64,000 nt of DNA from AEGEAN-183 sp045563675 (GTDB lineage: Bacteria > Pseudomonadota > Gammaproteobacteria > Magnimaribacterales > Magnimaribacteraceae). Each line of letters opens with the position of its first letter. The stretch's first letter is position 1. The DNA lies in NCBI GenBank assembly GCA_045563675.1, contig JBJLIX010000002.1:62001-126000 (forward strand), written 5' to 3'. Below are positions 17,106 through 26,903 of this stretch, piece after piece. The notes below the pieces were generated by a model, which was given only the letters and a program-made list of their open reading frames with translations, was not told where the DNA came from and did no database searches. The translations under genes were made by a program, and so were the position numbers.

Positions 17106-18116
17106 ATGGTAGAAATAAATATAGGTAGTGAGGAATGGTTAAGTCAGGTTAAGGAAAATATAGTTGAGCCAGAAATGCCTATAATTGATCCTCATCATCA
17201 TTTATGGGACGACAGAGGGAGTACCTATCTAGTAGAAGAGCTTCAAGCAGACACCGGCTCAGGTCACAAGGTTGTAAAAACCGTTTATATGGAATGCGGA
17301 TGGGCTTATAAAGAAGATGGACCCAAGCACCTAAGAGTAGTTGGCGAAACTGAAGCGGTCGTTGAACAGGCAAAAAAAAGCAAAGAAACTGGAGGGGCAG
17401 TTATATCAGCAATAGTTTCTAGAGCAGATTTAAGATTAGGAGAAGAATTAATAGAAGTTCTTGATGCGCATCAAGAAGCCTCTGATGGATTATTTCGAGG
17501 AATCAGACATGCAGGCGCAAGAGCTGAACATCCTGAAGCTTTGACTATACCAGGAGGGGCCCCTAAGGGGTTATTTGAAGATACTGACTTCCTTGCTGGA
17601 GTAAAGGTATTGGGAAGAAACGGTTATACATATGATACTTGGCATTATCACTATCAAAATCGTGAGTTTCTAGAGATGGTAAAAAAGATACCAGACACTA
17701 AAATAATCCTAGATCATTTTGGAACTCCGCTTGGTGTAGGCCCTTATGCTAATAAAAAAGAAGAAATTTTTCATCAATGGAGATTAGATATTAAGGAAAT
17801 ATCAAAAATTGATAACGTTTTTATGAAAATTGGAGGAATGGCAATGCCAGATAATGGTTATGGTTGGAATTTAAGAGATAAACCAGCAAAATCAGATGAG
17901 TTTGTTGAAGCTCAAAGTCGTTATTATCTGCATGCTATAGATTGTTTTGGTCCTGAAAGATGCATGATGGAAAGTAATTTTCCTGTAGACAGAATGTCAC
18001 TTTCATATCATGTCCTATATAACGGATTAAAAAAAATAGTAGAAGATTTTTCTGATGACGAAAAGAATCATATGTTTTATAAGACAGCAGAATCTGTTTA
18101 TTCTGTAGAAGGCTAA
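17106..18116 (+). CDS. Amidohydrolase-2 family metal-dependent hydrolase
   Basis: 336 residues, TIM-barrel fold. Metal motif IIDPHHHLWDD near residues 25-35 is typical of the PF04909 subgroup that includes lactonases and 2-pyrone-4,6-dicarboxylate hydrolases. FRGIRHAGAR, KIILDHFGTPLG and MMESNFPVDRMS provide further conserved barrel motifs. It is 37 bases before an SDR gene with a strong ribosome site, so the pair is probably an operon for oxidation and hydrolysis of a cyclic compound. Substrate unknown. Confidence 0.86.
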   Translation: MVEINIGSEEWLSQVKENIVEPEMPIIDPHHHLWDDRGSTYLVEELQADTGSGHKVVKTVYMECGWAYKEDGPKHLRVVGETEAVVEQAKKSKETGGAVISAIVSRADLRLGEELIEVLDAHQEASDGLFRGIRHAGARAEHPEALTIPGGAPKGLFEDTDFLAGVKVLGRNGYTYDTWHYHYQNREFLEMVKKIPDTKIILDHFGTPLGVGPYANKKEEIFHQWRLDIKEISKIDNVFMKIGGMAMPDNGYGWNLRDKPAKSDEFVEAQSRYYLHAIDCFGPERCMMESNFPVDRMSLSYHVLYNGLKKIVEDFSDDEKNHMFYKTAESVYSVEG

Positions 18117-18153
18117 GACTAATTAAATTTATCTAAATAAAAAAGGAGGAATT

Positions 18154-18951
18154 ATGGCAAGACTCGAAGGAAAGGTGGCTTTAATAACAGGCGGAACAAG
18201 CGGAATAGGCGCTGATACAGCTAGGCTTTTTTCACAGGAGGGAGCTAAAGTAATTATCGTTGGAAGATCTGAAGAGAAGGGGAATTCTCTTGCCAATGAC
18301 TTAGGGAAAGACGTTGTTTATAAAAAAGCTGATATAACAAAAGAAAAGGATATATCTAGCTCAGTAGACTTTGCGTTAGAGGAGTTTAGCAAACTAGATA
18401 TTCTTTTTAACAATGCAGGATATGGGACAGCGGACAATGTTGCAGAAATATCTCAAGAGCAAATAGATTACGGATTAGGTTTATTATCAAGCGTGATATT
18501 AGGTATTAAGTATGCAGTAGAGCCTATGAAAGAGATCGGAGGAGGTTGTATTATTAATAATTCAAGTGTTGCAGCACATGTTTATGGCCAAGGCTCTCCA
18601 CTTTATTCGTCTCTGAAAGCAGCCGTTTCTCATTACACTAGGATGGCTGGAGTTAGCCTAGGTCAATTCAATATCAGAGTAAATGCTATATCACCTGGAG
18701 CAATAGCCACGCCAATTTTTTGGGGAGGTTCAGAAAGAGCAAATACTTTAACTAAAGAAGAAAATGATCAGAAGATGGAAAAATTGAAAGGAAATCTAGC
18801 AAAAGCTGTACCTCTAAGAAAAACTGGTTTAGCAAAAGATATATCTGAAGCGGCTCTTTATTTAGCTAGTGATGCAGGTAGGTTTGTAACATGCCATGAC
18901 TTAGTTGTAGATGGTGGGAGGTCTGTAGCCTACAACGAACCTCAACACTAA
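18154..18951 (+). CDS. Short-chain dehydrogenase/reductase (SDR)
   Basis: 265 residues, classical SDR. NAD(P)-binding TGGTSGIG at 12-19, ILFNNAG near 88-94, and the catalytic Y151-x3-K155 in YSSLK preceded by NNSSVAAH. Ending GRFVTCHDLVVDGG is typical. AGGAGG immediately upstream of the ATG gives strong translation. Probably acts with the preceding amidohydrolase. It converges with the ybbP-like gene, only four bases apart. Confidence 0.92.
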   Translation: MARLEGKVALITGGTSGIGADTARLFSQEGAKVIIVGRSEEKGNSLANDLGKDVVYKKADITKEKDISSSVDFALEEFSKLDILFNNAGYGTADNVAEISQEQIDYGLGLLSSVILGIKYAVEPMKEIGGGCIINNSSVAAHVYGQGSPLYSSLKAAVSHYTRMAGVSLGQFNIRVNAISPGAIATPIFWGGSERANTLTKEENDQKMEKLKGNLAKAVPLRKTGLAKDISEAALYLASDAGRFVTCHDLVVDGGRSVAYNEPQH

Positions 18952-18955
18952 AGTT

Positions 18956-21406
18956 TTAAGAGTTATAAATTATTTCTTTAGGGCTTTTACGAGTGATATT
19001 TATGATTAGAAGAAGACTTAATGAGGATATCAATAAAATTCCAGTGATAGGGCCAAATAACCAAATCTCTTTATGAAATTTAGCTGATAGTTCAAAAACT
19101 TCTGTCTCTAAGAAGTACAGACCAACTTGCGCAAGCAGAGCACCGAGTATTCCTGATAATAATCCTAAAAGAGCAAATTCTATAGCTGTCGCTTTTTGAA
19201 GAAGTTTAGAGCTTGCCCCAAAAGTTCTCAGAATTGCTGATTGATGTAATCTAAGATTAAAACCATCCTGGATTGTTGCAATGGTTAAGAAGGCTGCAGA
19301 GAAAACTGTTAAGCCTAAGATCACTTCTAAAGCTTTTGAGACTTGTTCTATGATCCCATTGACCTGATCGATAATTGCATCAATTGATAAAACAGAGATA
19401 GTTTTAAATTCAGACATAAATTTAGTTATAACCCTGTCTTTGCCTTTTGGAATATAAAGTGAAGAAATATAGGTTGCTGGACTATTATTAAAAATTGATG
19501 AAGGTCCTATCAAAAAAAAGTTAGGTGAGAAGCTATCCCAGTTCACTTCTCTAACGTTTTGAATATAAGTATTAACTTCTTGGTTTGCAAAAAAGATTTT
19601 AACTTTGTCTCCAACTGCCAATTTATATCTATTAGCAATCCCATCAGATATAGATAGACCATCTGAAGAGTCTCCTTTAAACCATTCACCCGATATAACA
19701 GTATTGTTATCTGGCAATTCGTTTGTCCAGCTAGCATTAAAATTCCTATCTATCGGGATTGGTGTCTCGTCAGATTCACTTGGGAGTTTAATCATAATTG
19801 TATTAGTAATAGGATAAAAAGTTGGAGAAGCTATTTTGTTATCTTCTAAAAAAGAGGAAATAGAATTTAAATCTGATCTACTTATATTTATCAAGAAATT
19901 ATTTGGTGAATCTTCAGGAAGGGTAGATTCCCATGTTGACATAAGATCAGTTCTAGCTGATAAAGTTATTAGGCTTAGACCTATAGCCATAGAGAATGCA
20001 AGAACTTGTAAAGCATTTGAATATTTCCTTCTATGTAATTCAGACCAGGCTAAAGAAAGGGGGCTGGTTAACCCCACTCCTTCTATCCTGTTTTTTTGAA
20101 AGAAACTCAAGATTACTCCATAGCCTAAAACAAATATAAGAACGATACTAAAAAAGACTATTGATGAAAGTAGAAGACTTTCTGTATAGATAAAAACCAG
20201 GAAGAACATAGCAGATAAAGCTAATAGAGAATAAAGGTAGTAGCTAGAAGAAGGCTTTAAAGTATCTCTGCGTAAAATACTTAATGGAGAAATTTGAATT
20301 AATTTCAAGATATTAGGATAAACAAATCCTATTAAGCAAATAAAAACAGTTAATGAGGATATCCATAATGGCTCATAGCTTGGAGAGGGTAGTGTTGTAG
20401 GAAAATACTCAGTTAAAATATCTACGAAACCTTCTTGCATGTACCATCCCAATATCAAACCCAGAAAAATAGAGAATATTGCTAATTCAATAAAAATAAA
20501 GGAATAAAGAAAGCGAATTTCCCAAGAAGAACATCCAAGGCTTTTCAGTATAGCCACATATTCTATATGCCTACGAGCAAACTTTTGTGAACTCATGCCT
20601 ACAGTAAGTGCAGCCATAAGTACTGCCAATAAACCGCCTAATAAAAGGAAATTACCTGATCTTTCTATAGCCTTTCCTAAAGAATCATTTGCATCTTCAG
20701 ATCTTCTTATGTCATCTCCTGGTTGTTTAATCCTTTCTAAAATATTTTCAACCTTTAATATTTTTTCTTTTGAATCTAAATAGACGCTTGCAAACCTAAC
20801 CCTACTTCCCGGTTGCACTACATTAGTCTTTTCTAGATCTTTCATATTTATTATTGCCTTAGGAGCAAAGGCATATGAATTAGAAGCTCTATCAGGTTCA
20901 GAAATAATGGAATGACTTAAAATAAAATTTGCATCCCCGATCCCAACATCCTGACCTATAGTTAAATTAAGAATATCTATAAGCCTTTTGTCTAGCCAAA
21001 CTTCACCTTCATCTGGAGGTTGCTTAACATAAAGTGTTTCAGATCTAGATTTAATTTCTATTCCACCTATGAGAGGGTAATTATCATCAACAGCTTTTAT
21101 AGAAGCCAATTGAAGCTTCTCTCCAGATGACAACATAGAAGCAAATAAAACCATTTCAGATTTTTTTACAGTTAAATCTTCAATTTCTAAATACGCTTCA
21201 TCTTCAATTAAATCATTAGACTCAAATTTAAGATCGCCTCCTAGAAATTCCTTTGTTTCTGCAAGTAAGGCCTTTTCAAGTCGGTCAGTGAACAAAGAAA
21301 TACTCGATACTGTTCCTACAGCCAGCACTAAAGCGAAAAACATAATGCCCAATTGTCCGGATTTAAGTTCACGCCAGAAAAGCTTTAGAGAAAGTCTAAG
21401 AACCAT
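18956..21406 (-). CDS. ybbP: ABC transporter permease, YbbP/FtsX-type
   Basis: 816 residues. An N-terminal membrane helix (residues 17-37) precedes a large periplasmic part, then two clusters of helices separated by a second periplasmic domain and a C-terminal FtsX block. The start RLSLKLFWRELKSGQLGIM and the segment ARRHIEYVAILKSLGCSSWEIRFLYSF fit YbbP-like lipoprotein/lipid exporters. It is paired with the ATPase gene 2 bases upstream and the divergent tesA, the same neighbourhood as in E. coli. Role in envelope lipid or hydrophobic-compound export is inferred from family. Confidence 0.9.
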   Translation of the reverse strand: MVLRLSLKLFWRELKSGQLGIMFFALVLAVGTVSSISLFTDRLEKALLAETKEFLGGDLKFESNDLIEDEAYLEIEDLTVKKSEMVLFASMLSSGEKLQLASIKAVDDNYPLIGGIEIKSRSETLYVKQPPDEGEVWLDKRLIDILNLTIGQDVGIGDANFILSHSIISEPDRASNSYAFAPKAIINMKDLEKTNVVQPGSRVRFASVYLDSKEKILKVENILERIKQPGDDIRRSEDANDSLGKAIERSGNFLLLGGLLAVLMAALTVGMSSQKFARRHIEYVAILKSLGCSSWEIRFLYSFIFIELAIFSIFLGLILGWYMQEGFVDILTEYFPTTLPSPSYEPLWISSLTVFICLIGFVYPNILKLIQISPLSILRRDTLKPSSSYYLYSLLALSAMFFLVFIYTESLLLSSIVFFSIVLIFVLGYGVILSFFQKNRIEGVGLTSPLSLAWSELHRRKYSNALQVLAFSMAIGLSLITLSARTDLMSTWESTLPEDSPNNFLINISRSDLNSISSFLEDNKIASPTFYPITNTIMIKLPSESDETPIPIDRNFNASWTNELPDNNTVISGEWFKGDSSDGLSISDGIANRYKLAVGDKVKIFFANQEVNTYIQNVREVNWDSFSPNFFLIGPSSIFNNSPATYISSLYIPKGKDRVITKFMSEFKTISVLSIDAIIDQVNGIIEQVSKALEVILGLTVFSAAFLTIATIQDGFNLRLHQSAILRTFGASSKLLQKATAIEFALLGLLSGILGALLAQVGLYFLETEVFELSAKFHKEIWLFGPITGILLISSLSLLLIINITRKSPKEIIYNS

Positions 21407-21408
21407 TT

Positions 21409-22068
21409 TTACGTAATAAGGCCTTCAGAAAGACTGATTTGTTTATCGCATCTTGAAGCAAGGTTTGAGTCATGCGTTACAACAACTAATGCATTTGAAG
21501 ATTCTTCATTAACTTCAAAAAGTAAATCTGAGATCTTCATACCAGTCTTTTTGTCTAGATTTCCTGTAGGCTCGTCAGCAAAAAGAACCTTAGCATTACA
21601 AGCAAAAGCTCTAGCTATAGCTACTCTTTGTTGTTCGCCCCCAGATAACTGTCTTGGGTAATGATGAGTCCTATTTCCTAAACCTACTCTCGATAAATAT
21701 TCTGTAGCTCTTTCTTTTGCCTGGGAGTCTAAATTAAGCTCTGAGGGAAGCATGACATTTTCTAAAGCGCTTAACCCAGGTAGAAGTTCAAAAGATTGGA
21801 ATACAAACGCTACATTCTTCTTTCTAGCTAACGCTCTCTCTTCCTCACTCAATTTATGAAGAGGTTGATTATTAAGAAATATTTCCCCTTCTGTAGGTGA
21901 GTCTAATCCTGCTAAAAGTCCTAGCAAGGTAGATTTACCAGATCCAGAAGGACCCACTATAGCGAGGGATCTACCTTCTTCAAGTTCAAGATTAATGTCC
22001 TCTAATATAGTTAACTCTCCATTTCCAGAGGTTACTTTTTTTGTGAGATTCCGTGTTTGGATTATCAT
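21409..22068 (-). CDS. ybbA: ABC transporter ATP-binding protein, YbbA/LolD-type
   Basis: 219 residues. Walker A GPSGSGKST at 39-47, Q-loop VFQSFELLPGLSALENV, signature LSGGEQQRVAIARA, Walker B VLFADEPTGNLD and H-loop VVVTHD. The MacB/LolD-type ATPase partner of the adjacent FtsX-like permease. Its start is only 17 bases from the divergent tesA start, so the promoters of each gene must overlap the other's coding start. Confidence 0.95.
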   Translation of the reverse strand: MIIQTRNLTKKVTSGNGELTILEDINLELEEGRSLAIVGPSGSGKSTLLGLLAGLDSPTEGEIFLNNQPLHKLSEEERALARKKNVAFVFQSFELLPGLSALENVMLPSELNLDSQAKERATEYLSRVGLGNRTHHYPRQLSGGEQQRVAIARAFACNAKVLFADEPTGNLDKKTGMKISDLLFEVNEESSNALVVVTHDSNLASRCDKQISLSEGLIT

Positions 22069-22085
22069 AAGCGACCAAAATCAAT

Positions 22086-22721
22086 ATGAAAAAACTTTAC
22101 CATTTTTATAAAAGAAGCAATTCTATAGTAATTCTCCTTTTCTTACTGGGTTCACAACATATATTTTCTGCATCAGAAAGAGAAATGTTAATACTTGGAG
22201 ATAGTCTAAGTGCTGGTTACGGAATACCTGCAGAAAAGCAGTGGGTAAAATTAGTTCAGGAAAAACTTGATGCTGAAGACAAGAAGTTAAAGTTAATTAA
22301 TGCAAGTGTATCTGGGGAAACCACAAAAGGGGGCCTGCTGAGGCTGCCAGCTCTTTTAGAAACATATTCACTAGATTTTTTATTTATAGAATTAGGTGCT
22401 AATGATGGCCTCAGAGGTTACCCAGCTGCCAAGGTAAAATCAAATTTACTTGAGATGTGTAACCTCGCTAAAAATGAAGGGATTGATATTTTTATTATGG
22501 AAATAATAGTAGCCCCTAACTATGGTACAAAATATATGAATCATTTAGAAAGAGTTTATGAAGAGGTTTCAAACGAATGTAAAGCAAGATTAGTACCACC
22601 TTTATTAAATGAAAATATAGTGCTAAACAAAGATTTAATGTTACCTGATGGCATCCATCCAAACATTCAAGGACAAGTGATAATAGCTGATGATCTTTAT
22701 AGCTGGATCTCAAAACTCTGA
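22086..22721 (+). CDS. tesA: Arylesterase / multifunctional acyl-CoA thioesterase I
   Basis: 211 residues with a signal peptide-like N-terminus ending near residue 30, so periplasmic. SGNH hydrolase blocks: ILGDSLSAGYG with Ser40, SGETTKGG (Gly block), ELGANDGLRG with Asn106 and PDGIHPN with Asp188 and His191. It hydrolyses acyl thioesters and esters, including lysophospholipids in E. coli. Divergent from ybbAP, a conserved arrangement in Gammaproteobacteria. Confidence 0.94.
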   Translation: MKKLYHFYKRSNSIVILLFLLGSQHIFSASEREMLILGDSLSAGYGIPAEKQWVKLVQEKLDAEDKKLKLINASVSGETTKGGLLRLPALLETYSLDFLFIELGANDGLRGYPAAKVKSNLLEMCNLAKNEGIDIFIMEIIVAPNYGTKYMNHLERVYEEVSNECKARLVPPLLNENIVLNKDLMLPDGIHPNIQGQVIIADDLYSWISKL

Positions 22722-22777
22722 TAAAAATTTTTAAATCTGTAAAATTACCTAAAGAACTAGATGATAAGTGAGTTTTT

Positions 22778-23560
22778 ATGGGCAGGATGGAAAATAAATT
22801 TGAGATAGCTAAAGACTGGCTACCTAGATATACAGGCATGCCTTTAGAAAAATTTGGTCACCACATACTCCTTACTAATTTTTCTGATTATGTAGAGAAC
22901 TTTTCAAATAAATTTAATTCAGAAATTTATGGAGAAAAAAGGCCAATGCAAGCTTCCACAAATTCTAATGGGTTAACTATTATTAACTATGGTATTGGAT
23001 CACCAAATGCCGCTACCATTATGGATCTCTTGATAGCTGTTAAGCCAAGCGGTGTATTGTTTTTAGGCAAATGTGGTGGTTTAAAAGAAAGAAGTGAGAT
23101 AGGAAATTTTATTTTACCAATAGCGGCTATAAGAGGAGAGGGTACAAGTAATGATTATTTTCCGCCAGAAGTACCGGCTTTACCATCATTTAAGTTACAT
23201 AAATTTGTTTCTGACAAAATTATAGAAAATGGGCAGGAATATAGAACAGGCGTAATTTTTACCACAAATCGTAGAGTTTGGGAGCACGATAAGATCTTTT
23301 TAAAGAGATTAAAGAAGTCAACCTGCATAGGGATAGATATGGAAACTTCCACGATTTTTGTTGTAGGTCATTACAACGAAATTGCAAGAGGAGCTTTGCT
23401 TTTGGTTTCTGATGTCCCTGTGACACCTGATGGGGTTAAAACTGAAGAATCAGACAAAGGCGTAACTGAAGAGTGGTCAGATTTACATTTAGAGATAGGT
23501 ATTAATGCTATGACAGAAATTGGTAAAAGCGGAGAACAAATAAGGCATTTCAGGTATTAA
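22778..23560 (+). CDS. amn: AMP nucleosidase-type nucleoside phosphorylase family protein
   Basis: 260 residues. The start DWLPRYTGMPLEKFGHHILLTNF and FLGKCGGLKERSEIGNFILP match the short AMP nucleosidase form (without the extra N-terminal domain of E. coli Amn). GIDMETSTIFVVGHYN is the MTAP/PNP-type purine and ribose site with the conserved Glu, and LLLVSDVPVTPDG holds the Asp. It would split AMP to adenine and ribose-5-phosphate in the cytoplasm. A second ATG lies at 22787; the start is not certain. Confidence 0.85.
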   Translation: MGRMENKFEIAKDWLPRYTGMPLEKFGHHILLTNFSDYVENFSNKFNSEIYGEKRPMQASTNSNGLTIINYGIGSPNAATIMDLLIAVKPSGVLFLGKCGGLKERSEIGNFILPIAAIRGEGTSNDYFPPEVPALPSFKLHKFVSDKIIENGQEYRTGVIFTTNRRVWEHDKIFLKRLKKSTCIGIDMETSTIFVVGHYNEIARGALLLVSDVPVTPDGVKTEESDKGVTEEWSDLHLEIGINAMTEIGKSGEQIRHFRY

Positions 23561-23619
23561 AATTTACTTAAATATTTTCAATCAAATTCTTAAATCTAAA
23601 ACTTCTTTAGTGGAAAGTA

Positions 23620-24579
23620 ATGAAGATTAAACTTTTCTTGCTTACTTTGTATTTAGTAAATATTTTTGTAAGTACTCATCTGGCCTCGCAAGAGGATATA
23701 CCCTTACCTGCAACTATAAATATTCCCCAACCTATAGGAGATGACTGTATTAGGTCCCCCAAAGAGGGTCTTACCACTTATAAATGTGAAGGACTCAAGT
23801 TTGCTTTGCATGTACCTAAGGTTTGTTTACAAAGGTCATGCGGTCTCATAGTAGATGTTCATGGTTGGATGATGACTGGTGAATTACAAGACAAAAATAC
23901 TGATATTTCCAAGATTGCTGGTCAAGCAGGGTTTATAGTTATTAACCCTACTGCGAATAAGACAGTCTTTGGAAGATCTTGGGATCATAAAGGGAAGCAA
24001 GATCAACAGGTATTCCACTTTATGAAGAGAGTACAAAGTATCTTCCATATTATGAAGGAAAGAATTCATTTTACTGGTTTTTCTCAAGGAGCAAATATGG
24101 CTTGGAGATTCGTTTGTAAATACTCTAAAGATTTAAGTTCCGTAGCGCCTTTATCTTTTGGTGCGGGAGACCCTATTGGATACCAAAGTCCAGTATTTAT
24201 TAAACCCTATAAAGATTGTTTTGGAGAAGATCAAATAGATATTTTGTATGCTCATGGAAAAACAGATGCTTTAGTAGATTATTCAGGAGCACTGGCTACT
24301 TTGAAGACCTTAGGTGAGTCTTGGGAAATGAATAATGTTGAAACTATTTCAGAAGATGTAGGTTATAAAAGGCTAAGATTTACAAATCAAAACAATACTA
24401 TATTTGAATTTATTAGTTATGAATGGGAAACGCAAAATCAAGGCTACTTAAGTTCTACAAGGCTTAAAGGACACTGTTTTCCTGGAGTTGATGGTTATTT
24501 GGGTTGTGGAAAAGATAATTCTTTTCATTGGGGAAAAGAAGTAGTTAAATTCTTTTTAGAGCATCCAAAAAAACTTTAA
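23620..24579 (+). CDS. Secreted PHB-depolymerase/feruloyl-esterase-like alpha/beta hydrolase
   Basis: 319 residues with a signal peptide (cleavage near residue 23). The hydrolase core shows LIVDVHGWMMTG for the oxyanion hole, IHFTGFSQGANMAW with nucleophile Ser155, HGKTDALVDY with Asp and SFHWGKE with the final His. Several Cys residues suggest disulfides, fitting periplasmic or extracellular location. Similar to LpqC/poly(3-hydroxybutyrate) depolymerase esterases; the polymer or ester target is unknown. Confidence 0.84.
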   Translation: MKIKLFLLTLYLVNIFVSTHLASQEDIPLPATINIPQPIGDDCIRSPKEGLTTYKCEGLKFALHVPKVCLQRSCGLIVDVHGWMMTGELQDKNTDISKIAGQAGFIVINPTANKTVFGRSWDHKGKQDQQVFHFMKRVQSIFHIMKERIHFTGFSQGANMAWRFVCKYSKDLSSVAPLSFGAGDPIGYQSPVFIKPYKDCFGEDQIDILYAHGKTDALVDYSGALATLKTLGESWEMNNVETISEDVGYKRLRFTNQNNTIFEFISYEWETQNQGYLSSTRLKGHCFPGVDGYLGCGKDNSFHWGKEVVKFFLEHPKKL

Positions 24580-24602
24580 TTTGTAACTTATAATTTAGAA
24601 CA

Positions 24603-25226
24603 ATGAACCTCTACGACAAATATATCCTACCTAAGCTTTTAAATTGTTGTTGTAATAATCCGCCTATGGTCTATCAAAGAAAAAAAGTGGTTCCTCTAGC
24701 TGAAGGAGATGTATTGGAGGTAGGAATAGGTTCAGGTCTTAATTTACCTTTTTATAACAAATCTAAAATTAATAAACTTTGGGGGTTAGATCCGTCAGAA
24801 GAATTAAACAAAATGGCATCAGAAGTAGCTAAAGAAGAAAAAATGGAAGTTGATTTTATAATTAGTGGCGCTGAAGAAATTCCACTTCCTGACAATAAAG
24901 TTGATACGGTAATTTTAACCTACACTATGTGTACCATTCCAAAACTCGACTTGGCAAATCAAGAAATTAAAAGGGTTCTTAAACCGGAAGGAAAGTTAAT
25001 TTTTTGTGAGCATGGAATAGCTCCAGATGAGAAGGTATATAAATGGCAAAAGCGAATTAACCCTTTATGGAAGAAGATTGCTGGTGGATGTAATTTACAT
25101 AGAAATATTCCGGAAATAATAAAAAGTTCAGGTTTTGATATAAAAGAAATAGATTCCATGTATCTACCAAGTACTCCAAAATTTGCGGGTTTTAATTATT
25201 GGGGTTTCGCTAAACCTAGTTCTTGA
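24603..25226 (+). CDS. Class I SAM-dependent methyltransferase
   Basis: 207 residues. SAM motif I is VLEVGIGSGLNLPFYN (residues about 39-54); motif II LWGLDPSEELNKMA carries the acidic ribose ligand and DTVILTYTMCTIPKLD is motif IV. The CCCNNPPMVYQRKKVVP lead and HGIAPDEKVYKWQKRINPLWKKIAGGC tail resemble the METTL7-like/UbiE-like group acting on thiols, lipids or quinones. Substrate unknown. It is tail-to-tail with the luciferase-like gene two bases away. Confidence 0.9.
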   Translation: MNLYDKYILPKLLNCCCNNPPMVYQRKKVVPLAEGDVLEVGIGSGLNLPFYNKSKINKLWGLDPSEELNKMASEVAKEEKMEVDFIISGAEEIPLPDNKVDTVILTYTMCTIPKLDLANQEIKRVLKPEGKLIFCEHGIAPDEKVYKWQKRINPLWKKIAGGCNLHRNIPEIIKSSGFDIKEIDSMYLPSTPKFAGFNYWGFAKPSS

Positions 25227-25228
25227 AC

Positions 25229-26245
25229 CTACAATACTATTTCTGCAACCTCTCTTAACCTTTCCTTGTCATGAGTGGAAATTAACAATGAGGTTATAGG
25301 TGTATCTCTCCATGCTTTTACTCTTTCTTTAATCCTTTCTTTAGGCCCAACTAATGAAATTTCATCAGCAAATTTATCTGGAACAGCCATGGCAGCGTCT
25401 GTTCTTTTTCCTGCAAGAAATAGCTCTTGAATTTTTAAAGCTTCTTTTTCAAAGCCCATCCTACCCATCAAATCAGTATGAAAGTTTTTTTTAGCTGCTC
25501 CCATGCCTCCTATGTAAAGAGCTAAATTATTCTTTACAGGTATTAAACCCTTTTCTACATCATCACAAATATTAATTATGACACCAGCAGAGATTTCAAA
25601 ACCTGCTTTAGCACCCTTAATTTGGTCAGCGTAAACTTCTTGTCGATAAGGTGAATAATATAAGGGTAACCAGCCCTCAGCTATTTCTGCTGTCATAGTT
25701 ACATTTTTAGGACCTTCTGCTCCTAAAAATATAGGAAGATTTGCTCTAAGGGGGTGTGTAATAGGTTTTAGGGATTTACCTAGCCCCCAACTACCTTCAC
25801 CGACATATGGAAGTGGATAGTGTTCACCGTCATTACTTACAGGTTCTTCTCTTTCTAGAATTTTCTTAATAATTCCAACATACTCTCTTGTTCTTGAAAG
25901 TGGTTTAGAAAATGGCTGACCATACCAACCTTCAACTACTTGAGGGCCTGATACTCCCAAGCCTAAAATTACTCTGCCCTTAGTTAAGTGATCTAAAGTT
26001 ATCGCTGCCATAGCAGTTGCTGCGGGTGTTCTAGCAGATATTTGAGCTATGCCAGTCCCTAATTTTATTTTTGATGTATGTGACCCTATCCAAGCTAATG
26101 GAGTAAAAACATCTGAGCCCCAAGATTCAGCAGACCAAATGGCATCATAGCCTAAATTTTCTGCTTCTTTTGCCAAACCTATTATGTCTTCGGGCGGTTG
26201 TGCTCCCCAATAACCCATTTGAATTCCTAATTTTAGTTCTTTCAT
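25229..26245 (-). CDS. LLM-class (luciferase-like) flavin/F420-dependent oxidoreductase
   Basis: 338 residues, bacterial luciferase-like TIM barrel. KLGIQMGYWGAQPPEDI, EAENLGYDAIWSAESWGSDVFTPLAWIG, IKLGTGIAQISARTPAATAM and LGLGVSGPQVVEGWYG are typical of F420-dependent LLM enzymes (methylene-H4MPT reductase-like group). Cofactor, F420 or FMN, cannot be decided; no F420 biosynthesis gene is in the window. Monocistronic on the minus strand, divergent from yciB. Confidence 0.88.
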   Translation of the reverse strand: MKELKLGIQMGYWGAQPPEDIIGLAKEAENLGYDAIWSAESWGSDVFTPLAWIGSHTSKIKLGTGIAQISARTPAATAMAAITLDHLTKGRVILGLGVSGPQVVEGWYGQPFSKPLSRTREYVGIIKKILEREEPVSNDGEHYPLPYVGEGSWGLGKSLKPITHPLRANLPIFLGAEGPKNVTMTAEIAEGWLPLYYSPYRQEVYADQIKGAKAGFEISAGVIINICDDVEKGLIPVKNNLALYIGGMGAAKKNFHTDLMGRMGFEKEALKIQELFLAGKRTDAAMAVPDKFADEISLVGPKERIKERVKAWRDTPITSLLISTHDKERLREVAEIVL

Positions 26246-26311
26246 ATTTGTTTCATTAGTTTACTAGCAACAATTTTAGTATGATGCCCCCAGAAAAAAC
26301 CAGATATTATT

Positions 26312-26878
26312 ATGGGTCAATTAGGGTATTTACTTCCAGCACTAGTTTTTTTTGGAGTTTTTTTCTTAACAGGCAAGGACTTTCTAAAAGCGACTGCTTC
26401 AATAATGTTAGTAGTAACTTTACAAGTTGCATACGAGAAGTTTAGAAAAGGGACAGTAGAAAAGAAACTTTTTCTTACATGGGTAGCTCTATTAGTTTTT
26501 GGTTCAGCCACTCTTCTTTTTAGAGACCCTATATTTTTACAATGGAAAGTAAGTATAATTAATTGGCTCTTTGCATGTATCTTGATAGGAAACCAATTAC
26601 TTAAAAGACCTCCAATTCTTAAGAGCTTCATGAAGATAGCCAGCCCAGATGGGTTACCTAAAATACCTGAGAAGGCTTGGGTGGACATGACAAGTTTTTG
26701 GGCTTTTGCTTTCTTTTCTATTGGATTAGTGAATCTATACTTTATGTTTTATACAAGCTTGGCTACTTGGGTTAATTTTAAACTTTTTGGAGTCTTGGCA
26801 ATGATGTTTGTTTTTGCTTTATTGAATGCATTCTACTTAAGTAAATTTGTATTCTCAGATACTGGAAAGCAAGAGTAA
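26312..26878 (+). CDS. yciB: Inner-membrane septation protein A (YciB/IspZ family)
   Basis: 188 residues, five to six membrane helices. LLPALVFFGVFFLTGKDFLKATA, VLFLLR-type LFRDPIFLQWKVSIINWLF, the NQLLKRPPILKSFM segment and the C-terminal NLYFMFYTSLATWVNFKLFG are conserved YciB features. It acts with the cell-wall elongation and division machineries in E. coli. Normal length. No clear ribosome site precedes the ATG. Confidence 0.92.
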   Translation: MGQLGYLLPALVFFGVFFLTGKDFLKATASIMLVVTLQVAYEKFRKGTVEKKLFLTWVALLVFGSATLLFRDPIFLQWKVSIINWLFACILIGNQLLKRPPILKSFMKIASPDGLPKIPEKAWVDMTSFWAFAFFSIGLVNLYFMFYTSLATWVNFKLFGVLAMMFVFALLNAFYLSKFVFSDTGKQE

Positions 26879-26903
26879 ATAAGTATTTTTTTAAAAAAAA
26901 TTT

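Noticed and set aside
19605..20099. Open frames on the plus strand opposite the ybbP-like gene
   Set aside because: They are antisense shadows of a well-supported permease and show no recognisable protein features.
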